DNA of 64,000 bases from DAOUAT01 sp964551735 (GCA_964551735.1 CAZKEF010000028.1:1-64000); one strand, 5' to 3'; shown: positions 1-9,066, counted from the stretch's first letter. Program-made: numbers and translations. Notes: generated by a model not told the origin, from the sequence alone.

Positions 1-71
1 TGTCAACACTATCATTCTACCTCAGATTGTCTGAGGCGGCATTTGGAATTCCTGACCATCTCGCAATGGCT

Positions 72-100
72 TTGACTTTCGTCTATCGTTCGTTTATAAT
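72..100 (+). promoter_or_regulatory. Sigma-70-type promoter of yvcK
   Basis: TTGACT (72-77) and TATAAT (95-100) are separated by exactly 17 bases. Transcription would start near 107, so the first usable start codon is ATG 126 behind the purine-rich GCGAGGTG. This rules out the longer reading frame that opens at TTG 27. Confidence 0.85.
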
Positions 101-125
101 TGCGCATGTGCTGTGCGAGGTGTGC

Positions 126-1394
126 ATGAAGCGATGGGTCGAGTGGTGGCCGCATCTGAAGTGGCTGCGTCCGGGGTTAGGCGTCAAGCGTTGGGCTTTG
201 GTGATGTTTGCTGGCCTGGCCTTACTGGCGGTAGCAGCGAGCATCCTGCTAGTGACCCTGTCGCCCAGGGCTGCTGCACACCTGACCCCTGCGGGTATCA
301 GTCCTGCGTTGGAAGTTGCGGTGTTGGCAGGCGCAGGCGGCGCGGTGGTGTTTTGGGCGATCTACCGCATGAATCGCACGGTTGTGTCCGCGTTTGAGCG
401 CAACAAACAGGATGAAGTCGTTGACGTCGTCTATCGTCATCGTCAACGGCAACGGGGCCCCCGGATCGTCGTCATCGGTGGTGGGCACGGGCTGAACACG
501 TTACTGCGAGGCCTCAAGGAGCATACGGATCATATCACCGCCATCGTCACCGTCGCTGATGACGGCGGCAGTTCCGGCCGTTTGCGGCGTGACCTGGGCA
601 TGCTGCCCCCCGGTGACTTTCGCAATTGCCTGGCGGCTTTGTCCGACGCGGAAGGGTTGGTCAGCCAGCTCTTTCAATATCGCTTCGGCGCAGGCACGGA
701 CCTGGACGGTCACAGCTTCGGGAACCTGTATCTGACAGCCATGACTGCCATTACCGGCAGTTTTGAGGCGGCCCTGGCCGAGTCGAGCCGCGTGTTGGCG
801 GTGCGCGGCCGGGTGATCCCATCAACGCTGGCTCAGGTGACTTTGTGTGCCGAGATCCAGGACGCAGGCTCCGGTCGCATCAGTGCGGTGCAGGGGGAGT
901 CGGTTATCGGTCGGACGCAAGGGCGCATCCAGCGTGTGTACCTGGAGCCCGACACGCCGCCGGCCTACCCCGAAGCGATCCGCGCGATCCTCGAGGCTGA
1001 GCTGATCGTGATCGGGCCCGGCAGCCTGTACACCAGCGTGCTGCCGAACCTGCTGGTGCCCGATCTGGCGCAGGCGTTGGTTTCTGCGACTGCCGCCAGG
1101 GTGTATGTGTGCAACGTGGCGACCCAGGCAGGCGAGACTGAGGGCTACGATGTCGCCGATCACGTGCAGGCATTGCGCCAGCATGTTGGCCGGGGCCTTA
1201 TCTCTGTCGTGTTGAGTAATGCGACCTTTTTGGGTCAGAAGCCTCCGGGCGTTGGCGTGGATTGGGTGCGACCAGGCAAAGCGCGCTCGGCAGATTATCA
1301 GTTGCTGGCGCTTGATTTAGTGGACAGCCAGTACCCCTGGCGCCACGATCCTGCGAAGCTGGCCCTGGCATTGATGGAATTGATCCCAACTTGA
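126..1394 (+). CDS. yvcK: Membrane-anchored YvcK/CofD-like gluconeogenesis factor
   Basis: 422-aa protein of the YvcK (CofD-like, UDP-sugar binding) family, which in Firmicutes and Actinobacteria is needed for growth on gluconeogenic substrates and for normal wall synthesis. Seen directly: two predicted membrane segments (about residues 24-45 and 61-81), then a Rossmann-like domain opening with VVIGGGHG (115-122), followed by TVADDGGSSGRLRRDLG and PPGDFRNC, the family nucleotide/phosphate motifs. Classical YvcK is soluble and about 320 aa, so the N-terminal membrane anchor is an extension. The start at 126 is fixed by the promoter at 72-100 and a GAGGTG Shine-Dalgarno. It is followed 18 bases later by the GAF gene, probably one transcript. 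Function by homology is good; the role of the anchor is unknown. Confidence 0.9.
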   Translation: MKRWVEWWPHLKWLRPGLGVKRWALVMFAGLALLAVAASILLVTLSPRAAAHLTPAGISPALEVAVLAGAGGAVVFWAIYRMNRTVVSAFERNKQDEVVDVVYRHRQRQRGPRIVVIGGGHGLNTLLRGLKEHTDHITAIVTVADDGGSSGRLRRDLGMLPPGDFRNCLAALSDAEGLVSQLFQYRFGAGTDLDGHSFGNLYLTAMTAITGSFEAALAESSRVLAVRGRVIPSTLAQVTLCAEIQDAGSGRISAVQGESVIGRTQGRIQRVYLEPDTPPAYPEAIRAILEAELIVIGPGSLYTSVLPNLLVPDLAQALVSATAARVYVCNVATQAGETEGYDVADHVQALRQHVGRGLISVVLSNATFLGQKPPGVGVDWVRPGKARSADYQLLALDLVDSQYPWRHDPAKLALALMELIPT

Positions 1395-1412
1395 TTGCGG
1401 AGGACGGCTGCC

Positions 1413-1982
1413 ATGACGAAGAGCGAGCCGTGTGAAGATCTTTTTCAGGCCCTTTACGATGTCGCGCGTACCGTTAACTCCTCGTTGGACACTATGCAGG
1501 TTTTGCAGACCATCGTGGCCAGCACAGCGACCGCCCTGGGCGCAAAGGCTTGTTCGGTGCGCTTGCTGGGACCGGATGGCAAACACCTTATGTTCGGCGC
1601 CGCGAAAGGCCTGAGCGCGAATTACCGTGCGAAAGGGCTGGTCTTGGTCGAGCAGAGCGGCATCGATCGTGAGGCGTTATCCAGCACGACTCCGGTGTTC
1701 GTGCCCGATGCGCGTCACGACGACCGGTTTCAGTATCCAGAGCAGGCTGGGGAGGAGGGCATTGTTTCGGTCTTGGTTGTGCCTTTACGTGTGCAGGAAC
1801 AACCCATCGGGGTGATGCGCATTTACACTGGTGTGCCACGCGCCTTTGGCGCGCGCGAGCTGGCCCTTGTCGAGGCGATCGCCAGCCTCAGCGCCCTGGC
1901 CATCGAAAACGGTCGGTTGTACGAGCGGCTGCACCGTAACTATCGGGCAGCGGTGGAGTTCGGAGAGCGGTTGTTCGATTAG
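1413..1982 (+). CDS. GAF-domain sensor protein
   Basis: 189-aa protein consisting almost entirely of one GAF domain: after a short helix (ALYDVARTVNSSLD) come the typical segments ALGAKACSVRLLGPDGKHL, RHDDRFQYPEQAGEEGI and VVPLRVQEQPIGVMRIYTG, and a C-terminal helix. No output domain (kinase, GGDEF, HTH) is present, so it probably acts as a stand-alone ligand or redox sensing subunit. ATG 1413 sits behind GGAGGA (1399-1404); the in-frame TTG at 1395 overlaps the Shine-Dalgarno and is unlikely. It lies 18 bases after yvcK and is presumably co-transcribed. Ligand and partner are unknown. Confidence 0.85.
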   Translation: MTKSEPCEDLFQALYDVARTVNSSLDTMQVLQTIVASTATALGAKACSVRLLGPDGKHLMFGAAKGLSANYRAKGLVLVEQSGIDREALSSTTPVFVPDARHDDRFQYPEQAGEEGIVSVLVVPLRVQEQPIGVMRIYTGVPRAFGARELALVEAIASLSALAIENGRLYERLHRNYRAAVEFGERLFD

Positions 1983-1986
1983 CATC

Positions 1987-2013
1987 GTGGATCGGTAGAT
2001 TGGGAATTGTAGA
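1987..2013 (+). repeat. Short tandem-type intergenic repeat (GGTAGATTG family)
   Basis: Degenerate units related to GGTAGATTG sit between the GAF gene and gap. The same word family recurs at 4449-4510 and 5838-5903, so it is dispersed through the glycolytic cluster. Confidence 0.6.
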
Positions 2014-2123
2014 TTGCGAGCGGTGTAGGTCCATTCGGACCATTCTCCTTCACCAGCTTTCCAGGATGCCAATCCACTAGTCAACCAGTTCATCAAGTCA
2101 CTATCACTAAGGAGGTTCTTCAA

Positions 2124-3179
<1,056 letters not shown>

Positions 3180-3180
3180 C

Positions 3181-3251
3181 TGGAAGCTGGATACTGGAAG
3201 CTGAAAGCTACAACGGCGCGTGCCTGGCTTCTAGCTTCCAGCTTCTGGCTT
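3181..3251 (+). repeat. Paired heptamer repeat array between gap and pgk
   Basis: Consecutive 7-mers (TGGAAGC, TGGATAC, TGGAAGC, TGAAAGC) at 3181-3208 are mirrored by TGGCTTC, TAGCTTC, CAGCTTC, TGGCTTT at 3224-3251. The two sets are reverse-complementary and could form a long hairpin between the two genes. Confidence 0.7.
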
Positions 3252-3272
3252 TGGGCATTCAGGAGCGATTCC

Positions 3273-4448
3273 ATGAACAAAAGGACCGTCCGCGACATTG
3301 ACCTGAAGGGCAAGCGCGTCCTCATGCGCGTGGACTTCAACGTGCCGATGGCCGATGGCGCGGTGACCGATGACAAGCGCATCAAGGCCGCGCTGCCGAC
3401 CATCCAGTATGTGCTGGAACAGGGCGCATCCGTTATCTTGATGAGCCACCTGGGCCGGCCGGCGGGCAAGGGGTTTGAAGCGGAGTTCAGCCTGAAACCG
3501 GCGTCGGAGGCGCTGGCCAAGCTGCTGGGCAAGCCCGTGCAGATGGCGCCTGATTGCGTCGGACCAGAGGTCGAGGCACTGGCGAAAGCGCTTCAGCCCG
3601 GCGCTGTGCTGATGCTGGAAAACACTCGCTTTTATAAAGCAGAGACCAAGAACGACCTGGACCTGGCGAAACAGATGGCCGCGTTAGGCGATGTGTATGT
3701 GAATGACGCGTTCGGCTCGGCGCATCGAGCTCACTCCTCCACCGAGGGTGTGGCGCGTTTCCTGCCCGCTGTCTCCGGCTTTCTTATGGAACAGGAGCTG
3801 GAATACCTGGGCCGCGCGACCGACAACCCGGCGCATCCCTACGTCGCCATCCTGGGCGGCGCCAAGATCAGCGACAAGATCCTGGTTGTGGAGAACATGT
3901 TGGCGAAGTGCGACACGCTGATCATCGGCGGCGGCATGGCCAACACGTTCCTGGCGGCCAAGGGTTACGACATGGCCGCCAGCCTGGTGGAAGCTGGTTC
4001 AGTCGAAACGGCTCAGGCCATCCTGGCCAAGGCCGGCGATAAGCTGCTGCTGCCGGTTGACGCGGTGGTAGCCGACAAATTCGACGCCGAGGCGGCCAGC
4101 CAGGTGGTGGATGTGGACAAGATCCCGGCCGGCTGGCGCATGCTGGATATCGGCCCCAAATCCATCGAGAAGTTCGGTGAGGTGCTGAAAGCGGCGAAGC
4201 TGGTCGTCTGGAACGGTCCGATGGGCGTCTTCGAGTTCCCGAAGTTCGCCGAGGGCACCTTTGCCATCGCCAGGCTGCTGGCCGAGGCCGATGCGACCAC
4301 TGTGATCGGCGGCGGCGACAGTGCCAGCGCAGTGAAGAAGGCAGGTGTGGCCAAGAAGATGACCCACGTCTCCACCGGTGGCGGCGCCAGCCTGGAGTTC
4401 CTCGAAGGCAAGGTGCTGCCCGGTGTGGCCGCGCTGAACGATAAGTAG
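3273..4448 (+). CDS. pgk: Phosphoglycerate kinase
   Basis: 391-aa PGK, transferring phosphate from 1,3-bisphosphoglycerate to ADP. Seen: signature RVDFNVP at residues 19-25, the SHLGRP substrate loop, VNDAFGSAHRAHSS, GGAKISDKI at the hinge, WNGPMGVFE and the C-terminal nucleotide loop GGGDSASAV followed by STGGGASLEFLEG. Full family length. ATG 3273 follows CAGGAGCGATTCC. Located between gap and tpiA, consistent with a glycolytic gene run. Confidence 0.97.
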   Translation: MNKRTVRDIDLKGKRVLMRVDFNVPMADGAVTDDKRIKAALPTIQYVLEQGASVILMSHLGRPAGKGFEAEFSLKPASEALAKLLGKPVQMAPDCVGPEVEALAKALQPGAVLMLENTRFYKAETKNDLDLAKQMAALGDVYVNDAFGSAHRAHSSTEGVARFLPAVSGFLMEQELEYLGRATDNPAHPYVAILGGAKISDKILVVENMLAKCDTLIIGGGMANTFLAAKGYDMAASLVEAGSVETAQAILAKAGDKLLLPVDAVVADKFDAEAASQVVDVDKIPAGWRMLDIGPKSIEKFGEVLKAAKLVVWNGPMGVFEFPKFAEGTFAIARLLAEADATTVIGGGDSASAVKKAGVAKKMTHVSTGGGASLEFLEGKVLPGVAALNDK

Positions 4449-4600
4449 GTCGGCAGAACGGTGGATTGGTAGATTGGTAAGTGGGAGATTAGTAGATCGG
4501 TAAGTTGGGAGATGCGGGCGGGGCAAATCAGCCTTCCTTGCGAAGAAACCGGGGCCCCGCCCTTGTCTCCCCATCTCCCTATCTCCGTGTCTCGTCTCAG
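4449..4600 (+). repeat. Octamer/heptamer intergenic repeats downstream of pgk
   Basis: Two stretches: TGGATTGG/TAGATTGG/TAAGTGGG-type units at 4460-4510, and pyrimidine units of the TCTCCCCA type at 4564-4600. Both families recur elsewhere (5838-5903 and 7021-7085). Confidence 0.6.
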
Positions 4601-4609
4601 GAGGCCACC

Positions 4610-4972
4610 GTGGGATTTCTTGACAGCGTGAAGGCCCTGTTGCGCGGTAAAACCGGCGGTCGGAGCAGCGGCGGTGGACGCAGCAGCTTCGGCAGCGATG
4701 CGGGCGTCTATTGGATCTACGTCCGCTGCCGGCGCTGCGGTGAGCCGCTCCGGAGCCGGGTGAACATGATGAACGATCCCAGCCTGGCAGATGACGGCGA
4801 AACTTGGATTGTGCGCAAGGGGGTCACGGGCAGCGGCAAGAGCCTGTGCTTCCAAACGGTCGAGGTCATGCTGCGTTTCGATGCCCGGAAGCAAACCGTC
4901 ATCGAGGGTGAAGCTGTGGGCGGTGAGTTGATCACAGCGGAGGAGTACGAGGCGATGATGCGTGAGGCTTGA
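4610..4972 (+). CDS. Conserved hypothetical zinc-ribbon-like protein
   Basis: 120-aa protein that I cannot assign to a named family. The N-terminus is an amphipathic helix (FLDSVKALLRG) followed by a Gly/Ser/Arg-rich linker; then YVRCRRCGEPLRSRV, a CxxC knuckle that could bind metal, and a compact alpha/beta region with LCFQTVEVMLRFDARKQ. Only one clear CxxC plus a later single Cys is present, so a full four-Cys zinc site is not evident. The start is taken as GTG 4610 because CAGGAGG precedes it closely and the upstream sequence is repeat DNA. It is inserted between pgk and tpiA, which suggests a housekeeping association, but no function can be given. Confidence 0.65.
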   Translation: MGFLDSVKALLRGKTGGRSSGGGRSSFGSDAGVYWIYVRCRRCGEPLRSRVNMMNDPSLADDGETWIVRKGVTGSGKSLCFQTVEVMLRFDARKQTVIEGEAVGGELITAEEYEAMMREA

Positions 4973-5014
4973 GCCGTTGTGCGCATTGCATACTGTGCGC
5001 TGCGCGTGTTCATG

Positions 5015-5062
5015 GTATAGGCGGCTTGCTGATTTGCATTCGTTGATGCGCCATTCGTTATA
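5015..5062 (+). repeat. Short repeats upstream of tpiA
   Basis: CATTCGTT occurs twice (within TTGCATTCGTTGATG and CGCCATTCGTTATAG), resembling the short-period intergenic repeats elsewhere in the window. Weakly supported on its own. Confidence 0.35.
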
Positions 5063-5077
5063 GGAGAAGACCTCATC

Positions 5078-5842
5078 ATGCGTAAACCCATCCTTGCCGG
5101 CAACTGGAAGATGAACAAGACGCCGGCCGAAGCTGTGGAATTCGTGCGGGCCATCCGGCCCCTGGTCACCAGGTATCCACAGGTCGAGACGGTAGTGTGT
5201 GTGCCTTTTGTGTGCCTGCCTGCGGTCGCCGATGCACTGCGCGGCGTCAAGGTCGGCGTGGGCGCGCAGAACGTCCACTGGGCCGAAAGCGGCGCATACA
5301 CAGGTGAAGTATCGGCCGCGATGCTGGCCGGCCTGGCCGGCTATGTCATCATCGGCCATTCGGAGCGCCGCCAGTATTTCGCCGAGACCGACGAAACGGT
5401 CAACAAGAAGCTCAAGGCGGCGTTGGCGCACGGACTGACACCCATCGTATGCGTCGGCGAGGACCTGGCGCAGAATGAGGCTGGCGTCACCGACACGCTG
5501 GTGCGTGACCAGGTGCGCGCGGCCTTCGCCGGCATCAGCGTCGAAGATGCGGTTAAGGTGGTGGTGGCCTACGAGCCGATCTGGGCCATCGGCACCGGCA
5601 AGACTGCGACGTCCGAGGTGGCCAACCGCGTGTGCGGGCTGGTGGTGCGCGGCGCCCTGGCGGAACTCTATGGTGAAGATGTCGCGCAAACGATCCGGGT
5701 CCAGTACGGCGGCAGCGCCAACGAGAAGAACATCGGCGAGCTGATGGCCATGCCCGATATCGACGGCGCGCTGATCGGCGGCGCCAGCCTCAAGGTGGAT
5801 GGCTTCAGCGACATGGTGCGCATCACCGCCGAGCAATTGTAG
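5078..5842 (+). CDS. tpiA: Triosephosphate isomerase
   Basis: 254-aa TIM-barrel enzyme interconverting dihydroxyacetone phosphate and glyceraldehyde-3-phosphate. Seen: NWKMNK (residues 9-14, catalytic Lys11), IIGHSERRQ with His94, catalytic Glu166 in AYEPIWAIGTGK, and the phosphate-binding YGGSANEKN and GALIGGASL. Full length. ATG 5078 follows TAGGAGAAGACC. It completes the gap-pgk-tpiA set. Confidence 0.97.
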   Translation: MRKPILAGNWKMNKTPAEAVEFVRAIRPLVTRYPQVETVVCVPFVCLPAVADALRGVKVGVGAQNVHWAESGAYTGEVSAAMLAGLAGYVIIGHSERRQYFAETDETVNKKLKAALAHGLTPIVCVGEDLAQNEAGVTDTLVRDQVRAAFAGISVEDAVKVVVAYEPIWAIGTGKTATSEVANRVCGLVVRGALAELYGEDVAQTIRVQYGGSANEKNIGELMAMPDIDGALIGGASLKVDGFSDMVRITAEQL

Positions 5843-5903
5843 ATTGGTAGCTTGGTAGACTGGTCAACCACGCTACCAACTTACCAATTTACCAAGCTAC
5901 CCT
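5838..5903 (+). repeat. Inverted octamer arrays after tpiA (hairpin-forming)
   Basis: TAGATTGG, TAGCTTGG, TAGACTGG are followed by TACCAACT, TACCAATT, TACCAAGC, TACCCTGC. The arms are complementary over about 19 bp with a few mismatches, so the array can fold back and might act as an attenuator or mRNA-stability element. There is no T tract. Confidence 0.65.
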
Positions 5904-5922
5904 GCCATCTATCCCGCTGACC

Positions 5923-6672
5923 ATGTCTCTTTTATCCCAGGCCGCGGTCTTTGCGGTCACCCTGACCGTATTCATGGCGCTCAGCCGTTGGATCAACCGG
6001 CAGGTGCAGGTGATCGGCCTGCGGGTGACGGGCAGCAGCACGGTCGCGATCCTGCTGTATTACCTGCTGATGTTCCCCGGCATCCTGCTGCACGAGCTGA
6101 GCCACTACCTGACCGCGCAATTGCTCGGCATGAAAGTGGGCAAGTTCAGCATGGGCCCGCGCAAACGGCGCAACGCCATCGAGCTGGGCTCAGTCACGGT
6201 GAGCAGCGGCGGTGCGGTGCGGGACAGCCTGGTGGGGCTGGCGCCGTTCCTTTTCGGGACGGCGGTGCTGCTGTTGGTGAGCTACCAGGTGTTCGACGTG
6301 GACGCGCTGGGCCGGCGGCTGGCAGCGGAAGGGTGGCAGGGGATGCTGGCCATCCTGGATCGTATCTGGCTGGTGCCCGATTTCTGGGTGTGGGCTTACG
6401 TGATCTTCGTAGTGAGCAACGCCATGACCCCCAGTCCGGCCGACCGGCAGCCGTGGTTGGTGGCCGGCATCTACGTCGGCATCGCCTTGGTGGCTGTCTG
6501 GCTGTTGGGCGGCCTTCCTATCCTGGCAGAGGCGTTGCGGCCGCAGGTCATCGGCGCACTGCAAGGGCTTACGTTGGGCTTTCTGTTTACTGCCGCGGTG
6601 AACCTGGTGATGGCCGCGGTCCTGTGGCTGACTGAGATGGTGGTCAGCGGCGCGGGGCGGCCACGGCGCTGA
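5923..6672 (+). CDS. M50-like integral membrane metalloprotease family protein
   Basis: 249-aa polytopic membrane protein. An HELSH sequence (His57-Glu58...His61) inside a hydrophobic segment is the HExxH zinc motif, and SNAMTPSPADRQP (about 165-177) resembles the second NxxPxxxxD element of site-2-protease-like M50 peptidases, where the Asp is the third zinc ligand. About five or six membrane segments are evident. No PDZ or CBS domain. No strong Shine-Dalgarno precedes ATG 5923. It is followed by a perfect terminator. Proteolytic activity is an inference from motifs; substrate unknown. Confidence 0.7.
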   Translation: MSLLSQAAVFAVTLTVFMALSRWINRQVQVIGLRVTGSSTVAILLYYLLMFPGILLHELSHYLTAQLLGMKVGKFSMGPRKRRNAIELGSVTVSSGGAVRDSLVGLAPFLFGTAVLLLVSYQVFDVDALGRRLAAEGWQGMLAILDRIWLVPDFWVWAYVIFVVSNAMTPSPADRQPWLVAGIYVGIALVAVWLLGGLPILAEALRPQVIGALQGLTLGFLFTAAVNLVMAAVLWLTEMVVSGAGRPRR

Positions 6673-6677
6673 CGGGG

Positions 6678-6717
6678 ACATCAAAAACGCCCGGCATCAG
6701 CCGGGCGTTTTTGATGT
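6678..6717. terminator. Perfect bidirectional intrinsic terminator
   Basis: A 40-bp perfect palindrome: 18-bp arms with an ATCA loop, a GC-rich core (CGCCCGGC/GCCGGGCG) and A5/T5 tracts on either side, so it can terminate both the M50-like gene (+) and the small zinc-ribbon gene (-), which converge on it. Confidence 0.95.
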
Positions 6718-6733
6718 TTGGTTACACATGCTG

Positions 6734-6931
6734 TCAGAGCGTGTAGCACTTGCGGTGATAAATCACCTGGTGCGAACGCGGGCGGCCGCCTTCCATTTCC
6801 ACGATTTTCACGTTCAGCAAATCGCCGAAGCTGACGTCCAGGCCGCACTTGGTGCACTTGTGGCCGGTCAGGGCCTTGCGGCGTTTCTCCAGCGTGGCGG
6901 TGTCCGCGCCCATCTTAGTTGCTTGAGCCAT
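6734..6931 (-). CDS. Small zinc-ribbon protein
   Basis: 65-aa protein with CTKC (Cys26, Cys29) and a C-terminal His59...Cys62 pair (YHRKC), a plausible C2HC zinc site. A basic N-terminal stretch (EKRRKALTGHK) could contact nucleic acid. ATG at 6931 is chosen because GGAGGGA lies 7 bases upstream; the longer frame starts inside the hairpin-containing leader. It has its own promoter (6988-7015) and shares the 6678-6717 terminator. Not recognised as a named family. Confidence 0.7.
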   Translation of the reverse strand: MAQATKMGADTATLEKRRKALTGHKCTKCGLDVSFGDLLNVKIVEMEGGRPRSHQVIYHRKCYTL

Positions 6932-6987
6932 CTTGTCCCTCCTCAAAAAGCACGGCGCCACGCGGCGCCGATCACGGTTACACCGCT

Positions 6988-7015
6988 ATTATCCGCAAAA
7001 TCGGGGGAAAGTCAA
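6988..7015 (-). promoter_or_regulatory. Promoter of the small zinc-ribbon gene
   Basis: On the minus strand TTGACT (7015-7010) and GATAAT (6993-6988) are 16 bases apart. The leader also contains a GGCGCC-ACGC-GGCGCC hairpin just before the Shine-Dalgarno. Confidence 0.65.
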
Positions 7016-7020
7016 GAAAC

Positions 7021-7085
7021 GGACGCGGAGACAAGGGGACGCGGAGACAAGGAGACTTTCTCCCTATCTCCCCATCCCCCCATCT
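7021..7085 (+). repeat. Purine/pyrimidine repeats after trpB2
   Basis: Two direct copies of GGACGCGGAGACAAG followed by TCTCCC(TA/CC)-type units abut the trpB2 stop codon. Same family as 4564-4600 and 36428-36462. Confidence 0.6.
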
Positions 7086-8450
7086 CTAGATCTGCGGCAC
7101 CGTCTCCAGCGACTTCATCAGCATATCGGTGTTGAAGCCATTGTCTTCCAACTTGCCGGCCAGGTAGTTGTCGTACGCGGTCATGTCGAAGTGGCCGTGG
7201 CCTGACAGGTTGAACAAAATCACGCGTTTTTCGTCCTTCGCCTTGGCGTCCAACGCCTCGTCAACCGCGGCGCGGATGGCATGGCTGGTCTCCGGCGCTG
7301 GCAGGATGCCCTCGGTGCGGGCAAATTGCACTGCCGCCTCGAAGCATGCATTCTGCTGGTAGGCGCGGGGCTCGATATGGCCGGTCTTCACCAACAGTGA
7401 GATAGTGGGCGCCATGCCGTGATAGCGCAGGCCGCCGGCATGGATCGCCGCCGGCTCGAAGTCGTGGCCCAGAGTATACATCTTCACCAGCGGCGTCAGG
7501 CCCGCGGTGTCACCGAAATCGTAGGCATACAGGCCCTTGGTCAGGCTGGGGCAAGAGGTGGGCTCCACTGCCACGAACCGAGTCTGCTTCCCCTCGATCA
7601 GCTTCTTGTGCAGGAACGGGAAGGCCAGGCCGGCGAAGTTCGAGCCGCCGCCCACGCAGCCGATGACCACATCCGGATATTCGCCGACCTCGGCCATGGC
7701 GTCAATTGCCTCCTGGCCGATCACGGTCTGGTGCAGCATGACGTGGTTGAGCACGGAGCCCAGCGAGTATTTGGTCTTTCCGCCGCTGGTGGCCGCCACC
7801 TCGACGGCTTCGGAGATAGCGATGCCGAGGCTGCCGTTGCTGTTGGGGTTGCGTGCCAACAGGGCCCGTCCGGCGTTGGTGCGTTCGGATGGGCTAGGGG
7901 TTACGGTCGCGCCGTAGGTCTGCATGATGGAGCGGCGATATGGCTTCTGGTGATAGCTGATCTTGACCATGAAAACGTCAATAGCGATTCTGAAGAAGTC
8001 ACCGGCGATGGACAAGGCTGAGCCCCACTGGCCCGCACCTGTTTCTGTAGAGATGCTGTTGATGCCTTCTTGCTTGTTGTAATAGGCCTGGGCCAGCGCT
8101 GTGTTCAGCTTGTGGCTTCCGGAAGGGCTGCTCCCTTCGTACTTGTAGTAAATGTGCGCCGGGGTGTCCAACGCTTTTTCCAGGCGCACTGCCCGGATCA
8201 GCGGGGTTGGCCGCCACAGGCGGAACATATCCCGCAGCTCGTCAGGGATCTGGATGTAGCGCTCGGTGCTGACCTCTTGCATGATCAGCCCCATAGGGAA
8301 GAGCGGGGCCAGGTCGGCCGGGCCGATGGGCTGCCGCGTGCCGGGGTGCAGCACCGCCGGCAACGGGGCCGGCAGGTCGGCCAGGATGTTGTACCAGTGG
8401 GTCGGGATGCGTGATTCCGGCAGGACGATGCGATAGTTTTCGTGAGACAT
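7086..8450 (-). CDS. trpB: Tryptophan synthase beta chain-like protein, TrpB2 type
   Basis: 454-aa PLP enzyme of the TrpB2 subgroup (longer N-terminus, RYIQIPDELRDMFRLWRPTP opening), expected to condense indole and serine to tryptophan. Seen: PLP lysine Lys114 in SGSHKLNTA, EGSSPSGSHK, GAGQWGSAL, and the glycine-rich phosphate loop GCVGGGSNF. The trpB2 form often occurs without a linked trpA, as here. ATG 8450 follows ACGGAGGGGAAA. Upstream is a complete T-box leader with a Trp specifier codon, so the gene should be induced when tRNA-Trp is uncharged; this regulatory link supports a real tryptophan role. Confidence 0.93.
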   Translation of the reverse strand: MSHENYRIVLPESRIPTHWYNILADLPAPLPAVLHPGTRQPIGPADLAPLFPMGLIMQEVSTERYIQIPDELRDMFRLWRPTPLIRAVRLEKALDTPAHIYYKYEGSSPSGSHKLNTALAQAYYNKQEGINSISTETGAGQWGSALSIAGDFFRIAIDVFMVKISYHQKPYRRSIMQTYGATVTPSPSERTNAGRALLARNPNSNGSLGIAISEAVEVAATSGGKTKYSLGSVLNHVMLHQTVIGQEAIDAMAEVGEYPDVVIGCVGGGSNFAGLAFPFLHKKLIEGKQTRFVAVEPTSCPSLTKGLYAYDFGDTAGLTPLVKMYTLGHDFEPAAIHAGGLRYHGMAPTISLLVKTGHIEPRAYQQNACFEAAVQFARTEGILPAPETSHAIRAAVDEALDAKAKDEKRVILFNLSGHGHFDMTAYDNYLAGKLEDNGFNTDMLMKSLETVPQI

Positions 8451-8512
8451 TTTCCCCTCCGTTGAAGTGTGGGCCCAGAAGCCCGAATGCCGGCGAGCCT
8501 GGTCAAGGGAGG

Positions 8513-8867
8513 GGGTTCCGCCAGCGACAAAAAACCCCCGTCCCCGGAAGGGGGCGAGGGTCACAAGACCACCCGTGGTGCCACCCCAGTTAGGTCAAGC
8601 AGCCCGGCCGGGCGACTGACCTCACTCATTGCAGAGACGGGAATGCGTTCAGGCTGCCCTAGCCCGGACATCTTCCGATCCCCTCGACCATGATAACGGT
8701 GGCGGCTCCGGCACAGCCTAATCGGTCATCCCTTTCGGCCTGCAGCTCCCCGGTCCATTCGGCAGCGGCGCTGGCGCTGATCTCACAGCAGAACGATCAG
8801 CTCTCTGAAGCCTCGCTTCAGTGCGTACTAGTCCGGTTCATCGCTTTTCGTGTGGCTATTCGATTGT
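8513..8867 (-). promoter_or_regulatory. T-box riboswitch (tryptophan) controlling trpB2
   Basis: Minus-strand leader with the hallmarks of a T-box. Stem I contains the AGAGAG...GTGAGA bulge/loop pair. The specifier loop reads GAA-TGG-ACC, placing a Trp codon at 8757-8755. The T-box core GGGGTGGCACCACGG lies at 8587-8573, close to the consensus that pairs with the tRNA acceptor end. It is followed by a GC-rich terminator hairpin running into six Ts (8534-8529). Uncharged tRNA-Trp should stabilise the antiterminator and allow trpB2 transcription. Boundaries are approximate. Confidence 0.9.
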
Positions 8868-8874
8868 AGACGGG

Positions 8875-8903
8875 ACTATAGCACAACCGCTCCGACCTGT
8901 CAA
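8875..8903 (-). promoter_or_regulatory. Promoter of the T-box/trpB2 transcript
   Basis: Minus-strand TTGACA (8903-8898) and TATAGT (8880-8875) with a 17-base spacer; predicted start near 8867, just before stem I of the T-box. Confidence 0.88.
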
Positions 8904-8920
8904 ACGCGCTGGCCGCGCTG

Positions 8921-9049
8921 GGGTGCACTTCAAATTCGGGGCAGATTTCAGCGGAGCAGCTCCAAAGGCCGCATCCTTCGACTACGCAGCGCGAACGAAT
9001 GCGCTGCTCCGCTCAGGATGCTCACTTGCCTCGAAAATGAAATGCACCC
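8921..9049. repeat. Long imperfect inverted repeat between thioredoxin and trpB2
   Basis: Outer arms GGGTGCACTTCAAATTCGG and its near reverse complement at 9020-9049, and inner perfect arms GCGGAGCAGC/GCTGCTCCGC. The interior carries the CTTCGACTACGC...CTCAGGATG words common in dispersed Chloroflexota palindromes. It looks like a non-autonomous mobile or REP-type element; no coding potential. Confidence 0.65.
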
Positions 9050-9066
9050 GCCGCGCTGCCGCCAGG

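Noticed and set aside
4013..5836. 607-codon open frame on the - strand
   Set aside because: Runs antisense through pgk, the small Cys protein and tpiA, all well supported.
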